Assembly: GCA_004563195.1 (NCBI GenBank)
Contig: SFTJ01000001.1
Location: forward strand, 167,370 to 231,369
Length of the DNA: 64,000 nucleotides
DNA from: a bacterium
Lineage (GTDB): Bacteria; Bacteroidota; Bacteroidia; Bacteroidales; Muribaculaceae
Direction: 5' to 3'
The notes beneath the pieces were generated by a model. The model had not been told where the DNA came from. It saw only the letters and a list, made by a program, of their open reading frames with translations, and did no database searches. The translations under genes were made by a program, and so were the position numbers. Positions 19,380 to 28,949 of the stretch are shown here, in pieces (position 1 is the first letter of the stretch; each line of letters begins with the position of its first letter).

Positions 19380-21222
19380 GTTAGAAAAACGAAAGTTTGT
19401 GATAGGTGGCTTCATCTTTATCTTGATATTGATATATATGGTGAGGCTATTCAATCTCCAAGTATGCGACAGCACCTACAAGGAGAATGCCGACAGCAAT
19501 GCTTTTATGAAAAAAACCATATATCCCTCGAGAGGATACATCTACGACCGCAACGGGCGTTTGGTGGTGTTCAACCAACCTGCCTACGATGTGGTGATGA
19601 TTCCTCGCGATGTTCTCCCTTTCGACACTATTGACTTCTGCAAGACTCTTCGCATCACTCGCGAAGAATTCGACCAACGAATTGCCGACCTCAAGGACCC
19701 TCGCAAGAACCCAAACTATTCGTCTTATTCTCAGCAGACTTTTATGAGCCAACTTTCGGCTCAAGACTATGGCAGACTTCAAGAAAAGTTGTATCGTTTC
19801 CCGGGATTTTTCATTCAGCGTCGCATTTTGCGTCAATACAACTATCAAAATGCAGCAAATATTCTCGGAAACATACGCGAAGTTAACCAAAACGATATCG
19901 ACAACGACGACTACTATCGTCCGGGCGACTACACCGGCGACCTCGGTGTGGAAAAGAGTTACGAAAAGGAACTGCGCGGTCGCAAAGGTGTGGAAATACT
20001 CATTCGCGATGCTTATGGCAAAATCAAAGGCAGCTACGACAATGGTCGCCACGACATCAACCCTATTGCCGGCAAGGATTTGACTCTTAGCATCGACATT
20101 GAGCTTCAAAAATACGGCGAAGAGCTGATGCAAAACAAGATAGGTGCCATAGTGGCAATAGAGCCTTCAACCGGTGAAATTCTGGCACTCGTGTCGAGCC
20201 CTACCTATGACCCCAACATACTTGTGGGGCGCGAACGCGGCAAACACTATCGCGAACTCGTTAACGATAAGTACAAGCCACTCTTCGACCGTTCGATTAT
20301 GGCAGCATATCCTCCGGGCTCCACGTTTAAACCCTCGCAAGGCTTGATTTTCCGTCAAGAAGGTATTGTCACACCACACACTCTATTCCCATGCTATCAC
20401 GGCTACATCTCCGGTCGCTTGAAAGTGGGCTGCCACGGCCACCCCTCTCCCATATCACTCAAACCGGCTTTGCAAACTTCATGCAACGCCTATTTCTGTT
20501 GGGGCTTGAAAAGCATGATCGACCGTAAAAGCAAATACGGAAGCACCTCTAAAGCATTCGAAGTGTGGAAAAACCACCTTGTGAGTATGGGTTATGGCTA
20601 TCGCCTCGGCATCGACCTGCCGAGTGAAAGCCGTGGCTTTATCCCTAACAGCAAATTCTATGATAAGGTCTACGGCGAAAACCATTGGAAAGCCAATACC
20701 ATTATCTCTATCGCTATCGGACAGGGCGAAGTGCTCGCCACTCCTCTGCAAATAGCCAACCTCTGCGCAACGATTGCCAATCGCGGCTATTTCTACACAC
20801 CTCACGTGGTGAAAGCAGTGAAAGGTGGAAAAATAGACAAAGCTTATCGCGAAAAACATGTGCCCACCGTGAGCAGCAACTACTACGAAGAAGTGGCTGA
20901 GGGTATGCGCATGGCTGTGACCGGCGGTACTTGCCGCCGAGCCGAGTTCTCCGACTCTATTAAGGTTTGTGGCAAAACCGGTACGGCTCAAAACCCTCAT
21001 GGTAAGGACCACTCTGCATTCATGGGTTTTGCTCCGATGGAAAACCCCAAAATTGCCATTGCCGTATATGTAGAAAACGCCGGCTTTGGTGCCACTTATG
21101 GCGTTCCTATCGGGTCGCTCATGATGGAGAAATATCTCACCGGCACAGTGAAGCGTCTCGACTTGGAGCAGAGCATGAAGAGTGCCAATACCATTATTTA
21201 TAGTGGCGTTCGCAAGCACTAA
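19363..21222 (+). CDS. mrdA: Penicillin-binding protein 2 (cell elongation transpeptidase)
   Basis: A class B PBP that cross-links peptidoglycan in the elongasome. The 619 residues show an N-terminal membrane anchor (FVIGGFIFILILIYMV, ~12-27), a pedestal domain with RGYIYDRNGRLV, and the transpeptidase motifs PGSTFKP (active serine), SCN (in LQTSCNAYF) and KTGTAQ. The start is a GTG inside the 3' end of mreD. The usual partner rodA does not follow: the next gene encodes an ACT-domain protein. Confidence 0.95.
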   Translation: MRKDYRLEKRKFVIGGFIFILILIYMVRLFNLQVCDSTYKENADSNAFMKKTIYPSRGYIYDRNGRLVVFNQPAYDVVMIPRDVLPFDTIDFCKTLRITREEFDQRIADLKDPRKNPNYSSYSQQTFMSQLSAQDYGRLQEKLYRFPGFFIQRRILRQYNYQNAANILGNIREVNQNDIDNDDYYRPGDYTGDLGVEKSYEKELRGRKGVEILIRDAYGKIKGSYDNGRHDINPIAGKDLTLSIDIELQKYGEELMQNKIGAIVAIEPSTGEILALVSSPTYDPNILVGRERGKHYRELVNDKYKPLFDRSIMAAYPPGSTFKPSQGLIFRQEGIVTPHTLFPCYHGYISGRLKVGCHGHPSPISLKPALQTSCNAYFCWGLKSMIDRKSKYGSTSKAFEVWKNHLVSMGYGYRLGIDLPSESRGFIPNSKFYDKVYGENHWKANTIISIAIGQGEVLATPLQIANLCATIANRGYFYTPHVVKAVKGGKIDKAYREKHVPTVSSNYYEEVAEGMRMAVTGGTCRRAEFSDSIKVCGKTGTAQNPHGKDHSAFMGFAPMENPKIAIAVYVENAGFGATYGVPIGSLMMEKYLTGTVKRLDLEQSMKSANTIIYSGVRKH

Positions 21223-21319
21223 TCGGCGGCGGACTTTTGCAAACAATGCGTTTTGTCTCTATAACTAACAACAATAAATTAAAAAAGATTATTTTAGGCA
21301 TTAATTTTTTCAAAATTCT

Positions 21320-21592
21320 ATGAAAAGAGTAATTATCAGCGTTTTAGGCAAAGACGCAGTGGGCATTATTGCCAAGGTGTGCAATCACCTCGCTTCTAAC
21401 AACATCAGCATTATGGACATCTCGCAAACCATCATTCAGGGCTACTTCAACATGATGATGATAGTGGATATGAGTGGTTCTACCATAGAGTTGTTGCAAC
21501 TACAGGAAAACATGGACACCATAGGCAATGAAATAGGTGTGCAAATCAAGTGCCAGCGCGAAGAGATTTTCGATAAGATGCACCGCATCTGA
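21320..21592 (+). CDS. ACT domain-containing protein (UPF0237 type)
   Basis: A 90-residue single ACT domain: RVIISVLGKDAVGIIAKV, a second strand ISIMDISQTI, and FNMMMIVDMS. ACT domains bind small ligands such as amino acids. Stand-alone proteins of this family usually sit next to a PFL/UPF0210 gene, as here, 44 bases upstream of one. No enzymatic part is present, so a regulatory or ligand-sensing partner role is inferred. Confidence 0.88.
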   Translation: MKRVIISVLGKDAVGIIAKVCNHLASNNISIMDISQTIIQGYFNMMMIVDMSGSTIELLQLQENMDTIGNEIGVQIKCQREEIFDKMHRI

Positions 21593-21636
21593 GATTACTT
21601 CCTCATTACGTTTCATTTTTCCCCTACACCTCTATC

Positions 21637-23001
21637 ATGATTAATCTTCTTGAAGTTAACGAAACCAACAAAATGATTGAGCAGGAGAATCTCGATGTCC
21701 GCACAATCACTATGGGCATCAGCCTGCTCGACTGCGCCGACAGCAACATCGACACTTGCTGCGAAAAAATTTTTAACAAGATTACCGGCTATGCTCGCGA
21801 TTTGGTAAAAACCGGCAACGACATTGCTCGCGAATTCGGGGTGCCTATTGTGAACAAACGCATAAGCATCACCCCCATTTCGCAAGTGGGAGGCTCTTGC
21901 TGCCATACACCCGACGACTTCGTGAAAATTGCTCACACTCTCGACCGCGCTGCTAAAACGGTAGGCATCAACTTTATGGGTGGCTACTCGGCGGTGGTGT
22001 CGAAAGGCATGACTCGCAGCGATGAACTACTCATACGAAGCATTCCTAAAGCCTTGGCTGAAACCGATTTACTATGCAGTTCGGTTAACGTGGGAAGCAC
22101 TAAGACCGGAATCAATATGGATGCTGTGCGCCTAATGGGCGAAATAATAAAAGAGACAGCCGAACTCACCAAAGAACGCGATTCAATAGGATGTGCCAAA
22201 CTGGTGGTGCTTTGCAATGCTCCCGACGATAATCCATTTATGGCAGGCGCATTTCATGGTGTGAGCGAAGCCGATGCCATCATCAATGTAGGTGTCAGTG
22301 GTCCGGGCGTGGTTAAATATGCCCTCGAAAGCATTCACGGGGCATCGTTCGAAGTGCTTTGTGAAACAATTAAACGAACTGCTTTTAAAATCACTCGCGT
22401 AGGACAACTTGTGGCACAAGAAGCAAGCAAACGCCTCAATGTGCCGTTCGGCATCATCGACCTCTCATTAGCTCCTACTCCTGCCGTTGGCGATAGTGTT
22501 GCCGACATTCTTCATGAGATAGGACTTGAGCACGCCGGCGCACCGGGCACTACCGCTGCCCTTGCATTGCTTAACGACCAAGTGAAAAAAGGTGGCGTGA
22601 TGGCTTCATCGTATGTAGGCGGACTGAGTGGAGCATTCATACCCGTAAGCGAAGACCAAGGTATGATAAATGCCGTATATGCGGGTGCCCTTACTATCGA
22701 AAAACTCGAGGCAATGACTTGCGTATGCTCCGTTGGCCTCGATATGATTGCCATACCCGGCGATACTAAAGCTTCTACCATTTCGGGCATTATTGCCGAC
22801 GAAAGCGCTATAGGTATGATAAATCAGAAAACCACCGCCGTGCGCATCATTCCGGTTGTAGGAAAATCGGTGGGCGACACTGTTGAATTTGGCGGACTTT
22901 TGGGTTATGCTCCCATTATGCCTGTCAATAATTTCGACTGCAGCAACTTTATTAATCGCAAAGGTCGCATTCCGGCACCAATACACAGTTTCAAAAACTA
23001 A
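21637..23001 (+). CDS. PFL family protein (UPF0210 / DUF711)
   Basis: A 454-residue protein of the UPF0210 family, distantly related to the pyruvate formate-lyase/glycyl-radical fold. Family segments visible are the N-terminal region with DVRTITMGISLLDCAD, KRISITPISQVGG, GYSAVVSKGMT, FGIIDLSLAPTPAVGDS, HAGAPGTTAALALLND and the C-terminal GGLLGYAPIMPVN. Its biochemical role is not established. It pairs with the ACT-domain gene upstream, and a strong terminator follows. Confidence 0.88.
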   Translation: MINLLEVNETNKMIEQENLDVRTITMGISLLDCADSNIDTCCEKIFNKITGYARDLVKTGNDIAREFGVPIVNKRISITPISQVGGSCCHTPDDFVKIAHTLDRAAKTVGINFMGGYSAVVSKGMTRSDELLIRSIPKALAETDLLCSSVNVGSTKTGINMDAVRLMGEIIKETAELTKERDSIGCAKLVVLCNAPDDNPFMAGAFHGVSEADAIINVGVSGPGVVKYALESIHGASFEVLCETIKRTAFKITRVGQLVAQEASKRLNVPFGIIDLSLAPTPAVGDSVADILHEIGLEHAGAPGTTAALALLNDQVKKGGVMASSYVGGLSGAFIPVSEDQGMINAVYAGALTIEKLEAMTCVCSVGLDMIAIPGDTKASTISGIIADESAIGMINQKTTAVRIIPVVGKSVGDTVEFGGLLGYAPIMPVNNFDCSNFINRKGRIPAPIHSFKN

Positions 23002-23032
23002 ACAGCGCTTTAGGCGCACACAATATAGCAAA

Positions 23033-23088
23033 TTTGCAGCAACCACATTTCGCCCGGTAAAGGCAGTGGCTGCTGCAAATGTTTTTTT
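23033..23088 (+). terminator. Strong Rho-independent terminator of the ACT-PFL unit
   Basis: TTTGCAGCA pairs perfectly with TGCTGCAAA, followed inside by CCAC/GTGG, and then a run of seven T at 23082-23088. Confidence 0.85.
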
Positions 23089-23132
23089 GCGCCGATTATT
23101 TCGGCTAAAAATCAGAAAAACAAAGTGTTCTG

Positions 23133-23168
23133 AAAAACAGAAATCCCCGGCTGCGATGCCGAGGATTT
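23133..23168 (-). terminator. Rho-independent terminator of nifJ
   Basis: AAATCCCCGGC and GCCGAGGATTT form an 11-bp stem with one mismatch and a 6-base loop. On the minus strand it is followed by TTTTT at 23133-23137, just after the nifJ stop. Confidence 0.7.
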
Positions 23169-23206
23169 CTTATATTCTAATCAAATAATCTTGTGATGAT
23201 TCTCGA

Positions 23207-26200
23207 TTACTTAATTGCGTCTGGATCTTGACCCCATTGCTGAACAGCCAAACGGCGATAGTTGTTGTAACGCCATTGAGCATTTGCCTTAGCTGCTTCG
23301 AAGAGTTCCTCAGCTTCGGCAGGATATTGCTTCATAACCGATGCATAACGAACTTCACCCTTCAAGAATGGAATGAATTCATCCCAGTTTGGTTCCTTGC
23401 TATCGAGAGTGAATGGGTTCTTACCTTCGAGCTCAAGCTGTGGATTGTAGCGCCACAAGTGCCAGTAACCACATGCCACTGCCTTAGCTTCTTCGGCTTG
23501 CGACTTACCCATACCTGCCTTCAAACCATGGTTGATACATGGTGCGTAAGCGATAATGATAGATGGTCCGTCGTATGCTTCAGCTTCGCGGATAGCCTTC
23601 AATGTTTGAGCATTGTCGGCACCCATTGCTACTTGAGCGCAGTATACATAACCATAAGTAGAAGCTATCAAACCGAGGTCTTTCTTGCGGATGCGCTTAC
23701 CCGATGCAGCAAACTTAGCAATAGCACCAAGAGGAGTAGCCTTAGAAGCCTGACCACCGGTGTTAGAGTAAACTTCGGTATCGAGTACGAGAAGGTTAAC
23801 GTTCTTGCCCGATGCGATTACGTGGTCAAGGCCACCGAAACCGATATCATAAGAAGCACCGTCACCACCGATAATCCATTGCGAACGCTTAGCCAAATAG
23901 TGGCTGAGTTCCTTAACTTGCTTGCAAGCTTCGCAGTTGCAACCATCGAGCATTGGGATGATTTGGTCAGCAAGTTCGCGGCTCTTTTCGCCGTCTTCCT
24001 TGTTTTCAAGCCATGCAGCCAAGAGCTCCTTGAGTTCAGGCGATGTGCAGTCGGCTTCTTTTGCCACCTTAACTACCTCTACCAAGCGCTCACGCATCTT
24101 TTCGTTAGCTACCACCATACCAAGACCAAATTCGCAGAAGTCTTCGAAGAGTGAGTTAGCCCATGCAGGACCTTGACCCTTTTCGTTGGTTGTGTATGGC
24201 GATGAAGGAGCTGATGCCGAGTAGATTGAGCTACAACCTGTAGCATTAGCCACCATCTGACGGTCGCCGAACAATTGAGAGATAAGCTTAACATATGGAG
24301 TTTCGCCGCAACCCGAGCAAGCACCCGAGAACTCAAACAATGGAGTAGCGAACTGTGAGTTCTTAACGTTCGACTTAACATCTACAAGCTTTTGCTTCGA
24401 TGTTACGTTGTTCACGCAGTAATCCCACTTGTCTTGTTTTGCCACTACAGCTTCGAGAGGCTTCATCGACAATGCCTTTTCGCCCTTCATACCCGGACAT
24501 ACATCCACACAGTTGCCGCAACCGAGGCAGTCGAGTACGTCTACCACTTGAACGAACTTCATACCGGCGAATTGCTTACCGATAGCGTTCAATGTTTCGC
24601 CTTCTGCAAATGGTGCGCCTGCCAATTCGTCGGCAGTCATCAAGAACGGACGAATAGCTGCGTGAGGACATACATAAGCACACTTGTTACACTGAATACA
24701 AGTAGCTGCATTCCATTCGGGAACAAATGCCGAAACACCACGACGTTCGTACTTAGCTGTGCTTTGTGGCATGATACCATCTTCAAGACCTACAAATGCC
24801 GATACAGGAAGAAGGTCACCATCTTGTGCATTGATAGGACGTGCTATGTTGTTTACATATTCAGGAGCATCGTCGGTTGCCTTTGGTTCTACTTCCAAGT
24901 TCGACCATGCTGAATCTACAGCGAGTGTCTTATATTCGCCACCGCGATCTACTGCTGCATAGTTCTTGTTAACCACATCTTCACCCTTCTTGCCGTACGA
25001 CTTAACGATGAACTTCTTCATTTGTTCGATAGCCAATTCTTCAGGAATTACGCCTGTGATACGGAAGAATGCCGATTGAAGGATAGTGTTAGTGCGGTTG
25101 CCAAGACCTATTTCTTGAGCTATCTTGGTAGCGTTGATATAATATACTGTGATATTGTTGTCGGCGAAATATTTCTTCACCTTGTTTGGCAAGTGCTTAG
25201 CCAATTCTTCGCCTTCCCAGATAGTGTTAAGCAAGAAGCGGCCACCCTTTTGCAAACCTCTTGTCACATCATACATATTAAGATATGCTTGAACGTGGCA
25301 TGCTACGAAGTTTGGAGTATTTACCAAATATGTTGAGTGAATTGGTTCGTCACCGAAGCGGAGGTGTGAGCAAGTGAAACCACCCGACTTCTTTGAGTCG
25401 TAAGCAAAGTATGCTTGGCAATACTTATTGGTGTTGTCACCGATAATCTTTACCGAGTTCTTGTTTGCACCTACAGTACCATCTGCACCAAGGCCATAGA
25501 ACTTAGCTTGGAACATACCGTCGCCGCCTACTGCTATTTCTTCCTTTTGAGGAAGCGAAGTAAATGTTACATCGTCGTTGATACCGATTGTGAAGTTGTC
25601 CTTTGGCTTAGGCAATGCCAAGTTTTCGTAAACCGACAAAATCTGAGCCGGAGTGGTATCCTTTGAAGCAAGACCATAACGGCCACCTACGATAACAGGA
25701 GCATTTTCCGAGCCATAGAATGCATGCTTTACATCCAAATACAATGGTTCGCCTATTGCACCCGGTTCCTTTGTGCGGTCGAGAACTGCTATGCGCTTTG
25801 CTGTAGCAGGAATCTTCGACAAGAAGTGCTTAACCGAGAACGGACGATACAAGTGAACAGCTACCAAACCTACCTTTTCGCCTGCTGCTGTCAAGTGGTC
25901 GACAGTTTCGCGAATAGCTTCTGTAGCCGAGCCCATTGCTATGATTACGCGATCGGCATCTTCTGCTCCATAGTAATCGAACAAACCATACTTGCGACCG
26001 GTAATTTCTGAAATCTTGTCCATATATTGTTCAACGATTTCAGGAACTGCATCATAATATCTGTTACATGCCTCACGGTGCTGGAAGAATACGTCGCCGT
26101 TTTCTGCAATACCGCGTGTGGTAGGATGTTCAGGATTAAGTGCATTCTTGCGGAATCTTGCCAATGCTTCTTGGTCAACCAATGGCACCAAGTCTTCTTG

Positions 26201-26767
26201 GTCGATTGCCTCAATCTTTTGAATTTCGTGAGATGTACGGAAACCATCAAAGAAGTTCATAAATGGTATTCTCGACTTAATGGTAGCCAAGTGTGCTACT
26301 GCAGCCAAGTCCATTACTTCTTGCACCGAACCTTCGCAAAGCATTGCAAAACCGGTCTGACGGCACGACATTACGTCTTGGTGGTCGCCGAAGATGCTCA
26401 ATGCATGCGATGCCAGTGTTCTTGCAGATACATGGAATACACATGGCAGCAATTCGCCTGCTATCTTATACATGTTTGGAATCATAAGGAGCAAACCTTG
26501 CGATGCAGTGTAGGTTGTAGTCAACGCGCCTGCTTGCAATGAGCCGTGTACAGCACCTGCTGCTCCACCTTCCGACTGCATTTCTTGCACCAATACAGTT
26601 TCACCAAACATGTTCTTGCGACCTGCCGCTGCCCATTCATCCACATGCTCTGCCATTGTAGACGATGGCGTGATTGGATAGATAGCAGCTACTTCTGTGA
26701 ACATATAGCTCACATGTGCTGCTGCTTCATTTCCATCACATGTTAAGAATTTTTTTTCTTTTGCCAT
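23207..26767 (-). CDS. nifJ: Pyruvate:ferredoxin (flavodoxin) oxidoreductase, single chain
   Basis: Oxidatively decarboxylates pyruvate to acetyl-CoA and reduces ferredoxin; it is central to anaerobic energy metabolism. The 1186-residue chain carries all domains: the N-terminal domain (AAIYPITPSSTMAEH), the gamma domain, two [4Fe-4S] motifs (CIQCNKCAYVCP near 690 and CLGCGNCVDVCPG near 750), a further cluster motif CSGCGETPY near 820, and the thiamine diphosphate region GDGASYDIGFGGLDH with TEVYSNTGGQ. Length is typical of the homodimeric enzyme. It has one of the best promoters in the window and its own terminator, consistent with a highly expressed monocistronic gene. Confidence 0.97.
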   Translation of the reverse strand: MAKEKKFLTCDGNEAAAHVSYMFTEVAAIYPITPSSTMAEHVDEWAAAGRKNMFGETVLVQEMQSEGGAAGAVHGSLQAGALTTTYTASQGLLLMIPNMYKIAGELLPCVFHVSARTLASHALSIFGDHQDVMSCRQTGFAMLCEGSVQEVMDLAAVAHLATIKSRIPFMNFFDGFRTSHEIQKIEAIDQEDLVPLVDQEALARFRKNALNPEHPTTRGIAENGDVFFQHREACNRYYDAVPEIVEQYMDKISEITGRKYGLFDYYGAEDADRVIIAMGSATEAIRETVDHLTAAGEKVGLVAVHLYRPFSVKHFLSKIPATAKRIAVLDRTKEPGAIGEPLYLDVKHAFYGSENAPVIVGGRYGLASKDTTPAQILSVYENLALPKPKDNFTIGINDDVTFTSLPQKEEIAVGGDGMFQAKFYGLGADGTVGANKNSVKIIGDNTNKYCQAYFAYDSKKSGGFTCSHLRFGDEPIHSTYLVNTPNFVACHVQAYLNMYDVTRGLQKGGRFLLNTIWEGEELAKHLPNKVKKYFADNNITVYYINATKIAQEIGLGNRTNTILQSAFFRITGVIPEELAIEQMKKFIVKSYGKKGEDVVNKNYAAVDRGGEYKTLAVDSAWSNLEVEPKATDDAPEYVNNIARPINAQDGDLLPVSAFVGLEDGIMPQSTAKYERRGVSAFVPEWNAATCIQCNKCAYVCPHAAIRPFLMTADELAGAPFAEGETLNAIGKQFAGMKFVQVVDVLDCLGCGNCVDVCPGMKGEKALSMKPLEAVVAKQDKWDYCVNNVTSKQKLVDVKSNVKNSQFATPLFEFSGACSGCGETPYVKLISQLFGDRQMVANATGCSSIYSASAPSSPYTTNEKGQGPAWANSLFEDFCEFGLGMVVANEKMRERLVEVVKVAKEADCTSPELKELLAAWLENKEDGEKSRELADQIIPMLDGCNCEACKQVKELSHYLAKRSQWIIGGDGASYDIGFGGLDHVIASGKNVNLLVLDTEVYSNTGGQASKATPLGAIAKFAASGKRIRKKDLGLIASTYGYVYCAQVAMGADNAQTLKAIREAEAYDGPSIIIAYAPCINHGLKAGMGKSQAEEAKAVACGYWHLWRYNPQLELEGKNPFTLDSKEPNWDEFIPFLKGEVRYASVMKQYPAEAEELFEAAKANAQWRYNNYRRLAVQQWGQDPDAIK

Positions 26768-26905
26768 AATAATTGATTATATAATTCAAAAATTGTTCCT
26801 TTTCCGTTTTGATATTTTGTTTCCGTAATCAGTATTAAATTAATTATTTCGAGGTTTCTGTTGCTTACTTTTCCCTTCGCTACCGACCACAAAAATATAT
26901 CTTTG

Positions 26906-26936
26906 CAAAGATAGTTAATTCTATAATAATTTCAAA
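26906..26936 (-). promoter_or_regulatory. nifJ promoter: TTTG-N19-TATCTTTG
   Basis: On the minus strand TTTG (26933-26936) and TATCTTTG (26906-26913) are separated by exactly 19 bases, the consensus Bacteroidetes arrangement. The leader would be about 130 bases. The -7 box is half of a perfect 16-base palindrome (26898-26913), so a second TATCTTTG faces the other way. Confidence 0.75.
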
Positions 26937-27058
26937 GTTATTCAACGATTAACATGCATTTTTTATGGCACTTTTAGTCAAATTTGAGCATTTGGCTTTT
27001 TATCGCAAATCTTCATTCTTTTACATCACTAAGTTCTTCGATTTACCACCAAAATACA

Positions 27059-27066
27059 TATCTTTG
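27059..27066 (+). promoter_or_regulatory. Promoter -7 element TATCTTTG for the Asp-box protein
   Basis: An exact match to TAnnTTTG 37 bases before the ATG at 27103. It lies inside a longer open frame starting at 26965, which argues against that upstream start. Confidence 0.5.
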
Positions 27067-27102
27067 CATTTTGAACAATCTTTTCAAACACCTTTTTACA
27101 CC

Positions 27103-28812
27103 ATGATTAGAATACAGCACAAACACATTTCATTTTGTATTTCGGCTTGTTGCTTGGCTACGTCAGCCATTGCCGAAAATCGCTGTTTACCCACATCTAT
27201 CGACAGCGTTTTCGCTCCTGTAAAGGTTGCCGTGCAGCCAAGCGATGCTTACATAGGGCTGTCGCTAATGGACGATGGAGAATTGCGGCACTACAACTAT
27301 GGCGAGCAAGCCGAACCGGGTTCTTTCTACTTGTCGAGCCGCGACAATGGCATCACATGGACCAAAATCAACACGCCTCGCGATATGCCTTTTGCCGACC
27401 GCAAGAGCCCCATCACCGGTGAGTATATTCGGCTCACCAATATGGGGAAACAGGGCGTTTACTGCATCCGCACCGATGGCGGCATTCTCGGCAATCGCAC
27501 CATCACAAAGGTGAGCGACCGAGCATCAATAATGCTTAAGCCTCCGGTTTTCATTCGTGGTGGCAAACGAGTGGTGGTGGCAGCACATGGCGACGTTTCG
27601 CCCAAAGGATGCTACACCTATGTTTCCGACGATGATGGTCGCACTTGGCAATGCTCCAACACCGTCACTTCGCCCGACCATAAAAAAGGCGGATATCACC
27701 TCGGCACTCGATGGAATCACGGGGCAGTGGAACCATCGGTTGTAGAACTCTCCGACGGCACCCTTTGGATGCTGATGCGCACCTCGCAAGATTTTCATTA
27801 TCAAGCTTTTTCACACGATGGTGGCTTAACCTGGAGCGAATCATCGCCTTCGCCTTTCTACGGCACCATCACTATGCCCACCATAGGTCGACTCGCCGAT
27901 GGGCGCTTGCTATTGCTGTGGTGCAACACCACACCTCTACCCGAGCGCGAGGAAGCCAATGGCGTTTGGGATGATGTGTTTACCAATCGAGATGCGGTGC
28001 ATGCGGCTATTTCTGAAGACGATGGCAAATCGTGGATAGGATTTCGCGAACTTCGTCTCAACCCAATGCGCAATAGCTCGGATTACGCCACAGCAGGCGG
28101 TGGCATCGACCGCGGCATGCAACAATCGCAATTTGTAGAAGTGGCTCCGGGCAAGATTATTGCAGCTATAGGACAACATCCTCTACACCGATCAATATTG
28201 GCTTTCGACGTGGCTTGGCTTTACGAAAAATCGCGTAGCGATGATTTCATCGAAGGTCTTGAACATTGGTCTACATTCAATTATTTAAAAGGTATCAAAG
28301 GGCATTGCGCCTACAATCGCATCGAGGGTTGCCAAACGGTAGCTCACAGCGAGCATCCGGGCGCCAAAATGCTGAAATTGGTTTACTCGCCCGATGCAAA
28401 TCTCGTGGCCGACTCGCGCGGCGTCGTGTGGAACTACCCCGCCCTAAAAAAAGGCAAATTGACCCTAAATATAAAACTTCCCGAGAGCTCCGAAAACACT
28501 TTCTTAATGCTCAACGACCGCTGGATGAACCCCTGCGACACGGTAGCTAAACACGAAGCCGTATTTCGCTTACAGTTATCGCGCAAACTGCTGAAAATAA
28601 GCGACGACAAATGGCACACCATTACCATAGAATGGAATCTCACTCGCGAAAATGGTGAGGCGGCAGTCTTCGTCGATGGGAAACGTAGGATAAAGCGCAT
28701 AGCACAGTTACATTCGTCGCAACACGGACTATCGTATGTTCATCTACTTGCATGCCCCACCACCGAACCACAACCGGTGTATATCGACCGAATCGGAGTA
28801 ACCGAAATGTGA
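27103..28812 (+). CDS. Exported sialidase-like (BNR/Asp-box) protein
   Basis: A 569-residue exported protein. Starting at 27103 it has a signal-peptide-like N-terminus (IRIQHKHISFCISACCLATS) that ends before about residue 28. Four Asp-box motifs are visible (SSRDNGITW, SDDDGRTW, SHDGGLTW, SEDDGKSW), as in the six-bladed propellers of sialidases and related glycosidases. The C-terminal ~180 residues look like a lectin-type beta sandwich (WHTITIEWN, AAVFVDGKRR). Substrate cannot be read from the sequence; exo-sialidase (GH33) is one option, and other Asp-box hydrolases are equally possible. There are no SusC/SusD neighbours, so it is not in an obvious polysaccharide utilisation locus. Confidence 0.75.
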   Translation: MIRIQHKHISFCISACCLATSAIAENRCLPTSIDSVFAPVKVAVQPSDAYIGLSLMDDGELRHYNYGEQAEPGSFYLSSRDNGITWTKINTPRDMPFADRKSPITGEYIRLTNMGKQGVYCIRTDGGILGNRTITKVSDRASIMLKPPVFIRGGKRVVVAAHGDVSPKGCYTYVSDDDGRTWQCSNTVTSPDHKKGGYHLGTRWNHGAVEPSVVELSDGTLWMLMRTSQDFHYQAFSHDGGLTWSESSPSPFYGTITMPTIGRLADGRLLLLWCNTTPLPEREEANGVWDDVFTNRDAVHAAISEDDGKSWIGFRELRLNPMRNSSDYATAGGGIDRGMQQSQFVEVAPGKIIAAIGQHPLHRSILAFDVAWLYEKSRSDDFIEGLEHWSTFNYLKGIKGHCAYNRIEGCQTVAHSEHPGAKMLKLVYSPDANLVADSRGVVWNYPALKKGKLTLNIKLPESSENTFLMLNDRWMNPCDTVAKHEAVFRLQLSRKLLKISDDKWHTITIEWNLTRENGEAAVFVDGKRRIKRIAQLHSSQHGLSYVHLLACPTTEPQPVYIDRIGVTEM

Positions 28813-28905
28813 CAACTCGGCCTGTTTTACACACCCATTTCGCCGGTTTTTACATATTTTTATAAAGAAAATCATCGTTTGTTTCTAAGTTTTACAAATA
28901 AAGAG

Positions 28906-28913
28906 TATATTTG
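28906..28913 (+). promoter_or_regulatory. Promoter -7 element TATATTTG for the heptad lipoprotein
   Basis: An exact TAnnTTTG match about 37 bases before the ATG at 28950. TTTG at 28878-28881 is 24 bases upstream, a longer spacing than consensus. Confidence 0.45.
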
Positions 28914-28949
28914 CACAAATCATTCTCAAAACAAAAAAATTTGACAGAT

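Noticed and set aside
23228..24154. 308-codon open frame antisense to nifJ
   Set aside because: Shadow of nifJ, Cys-rich and without a plausible start region.
26965..27102. N-terminal extension of the Asp-box protein
   Set aside because: Contains the TATCTTTG promoter box at 27059-27066, and the signal peptide begins at 27103.
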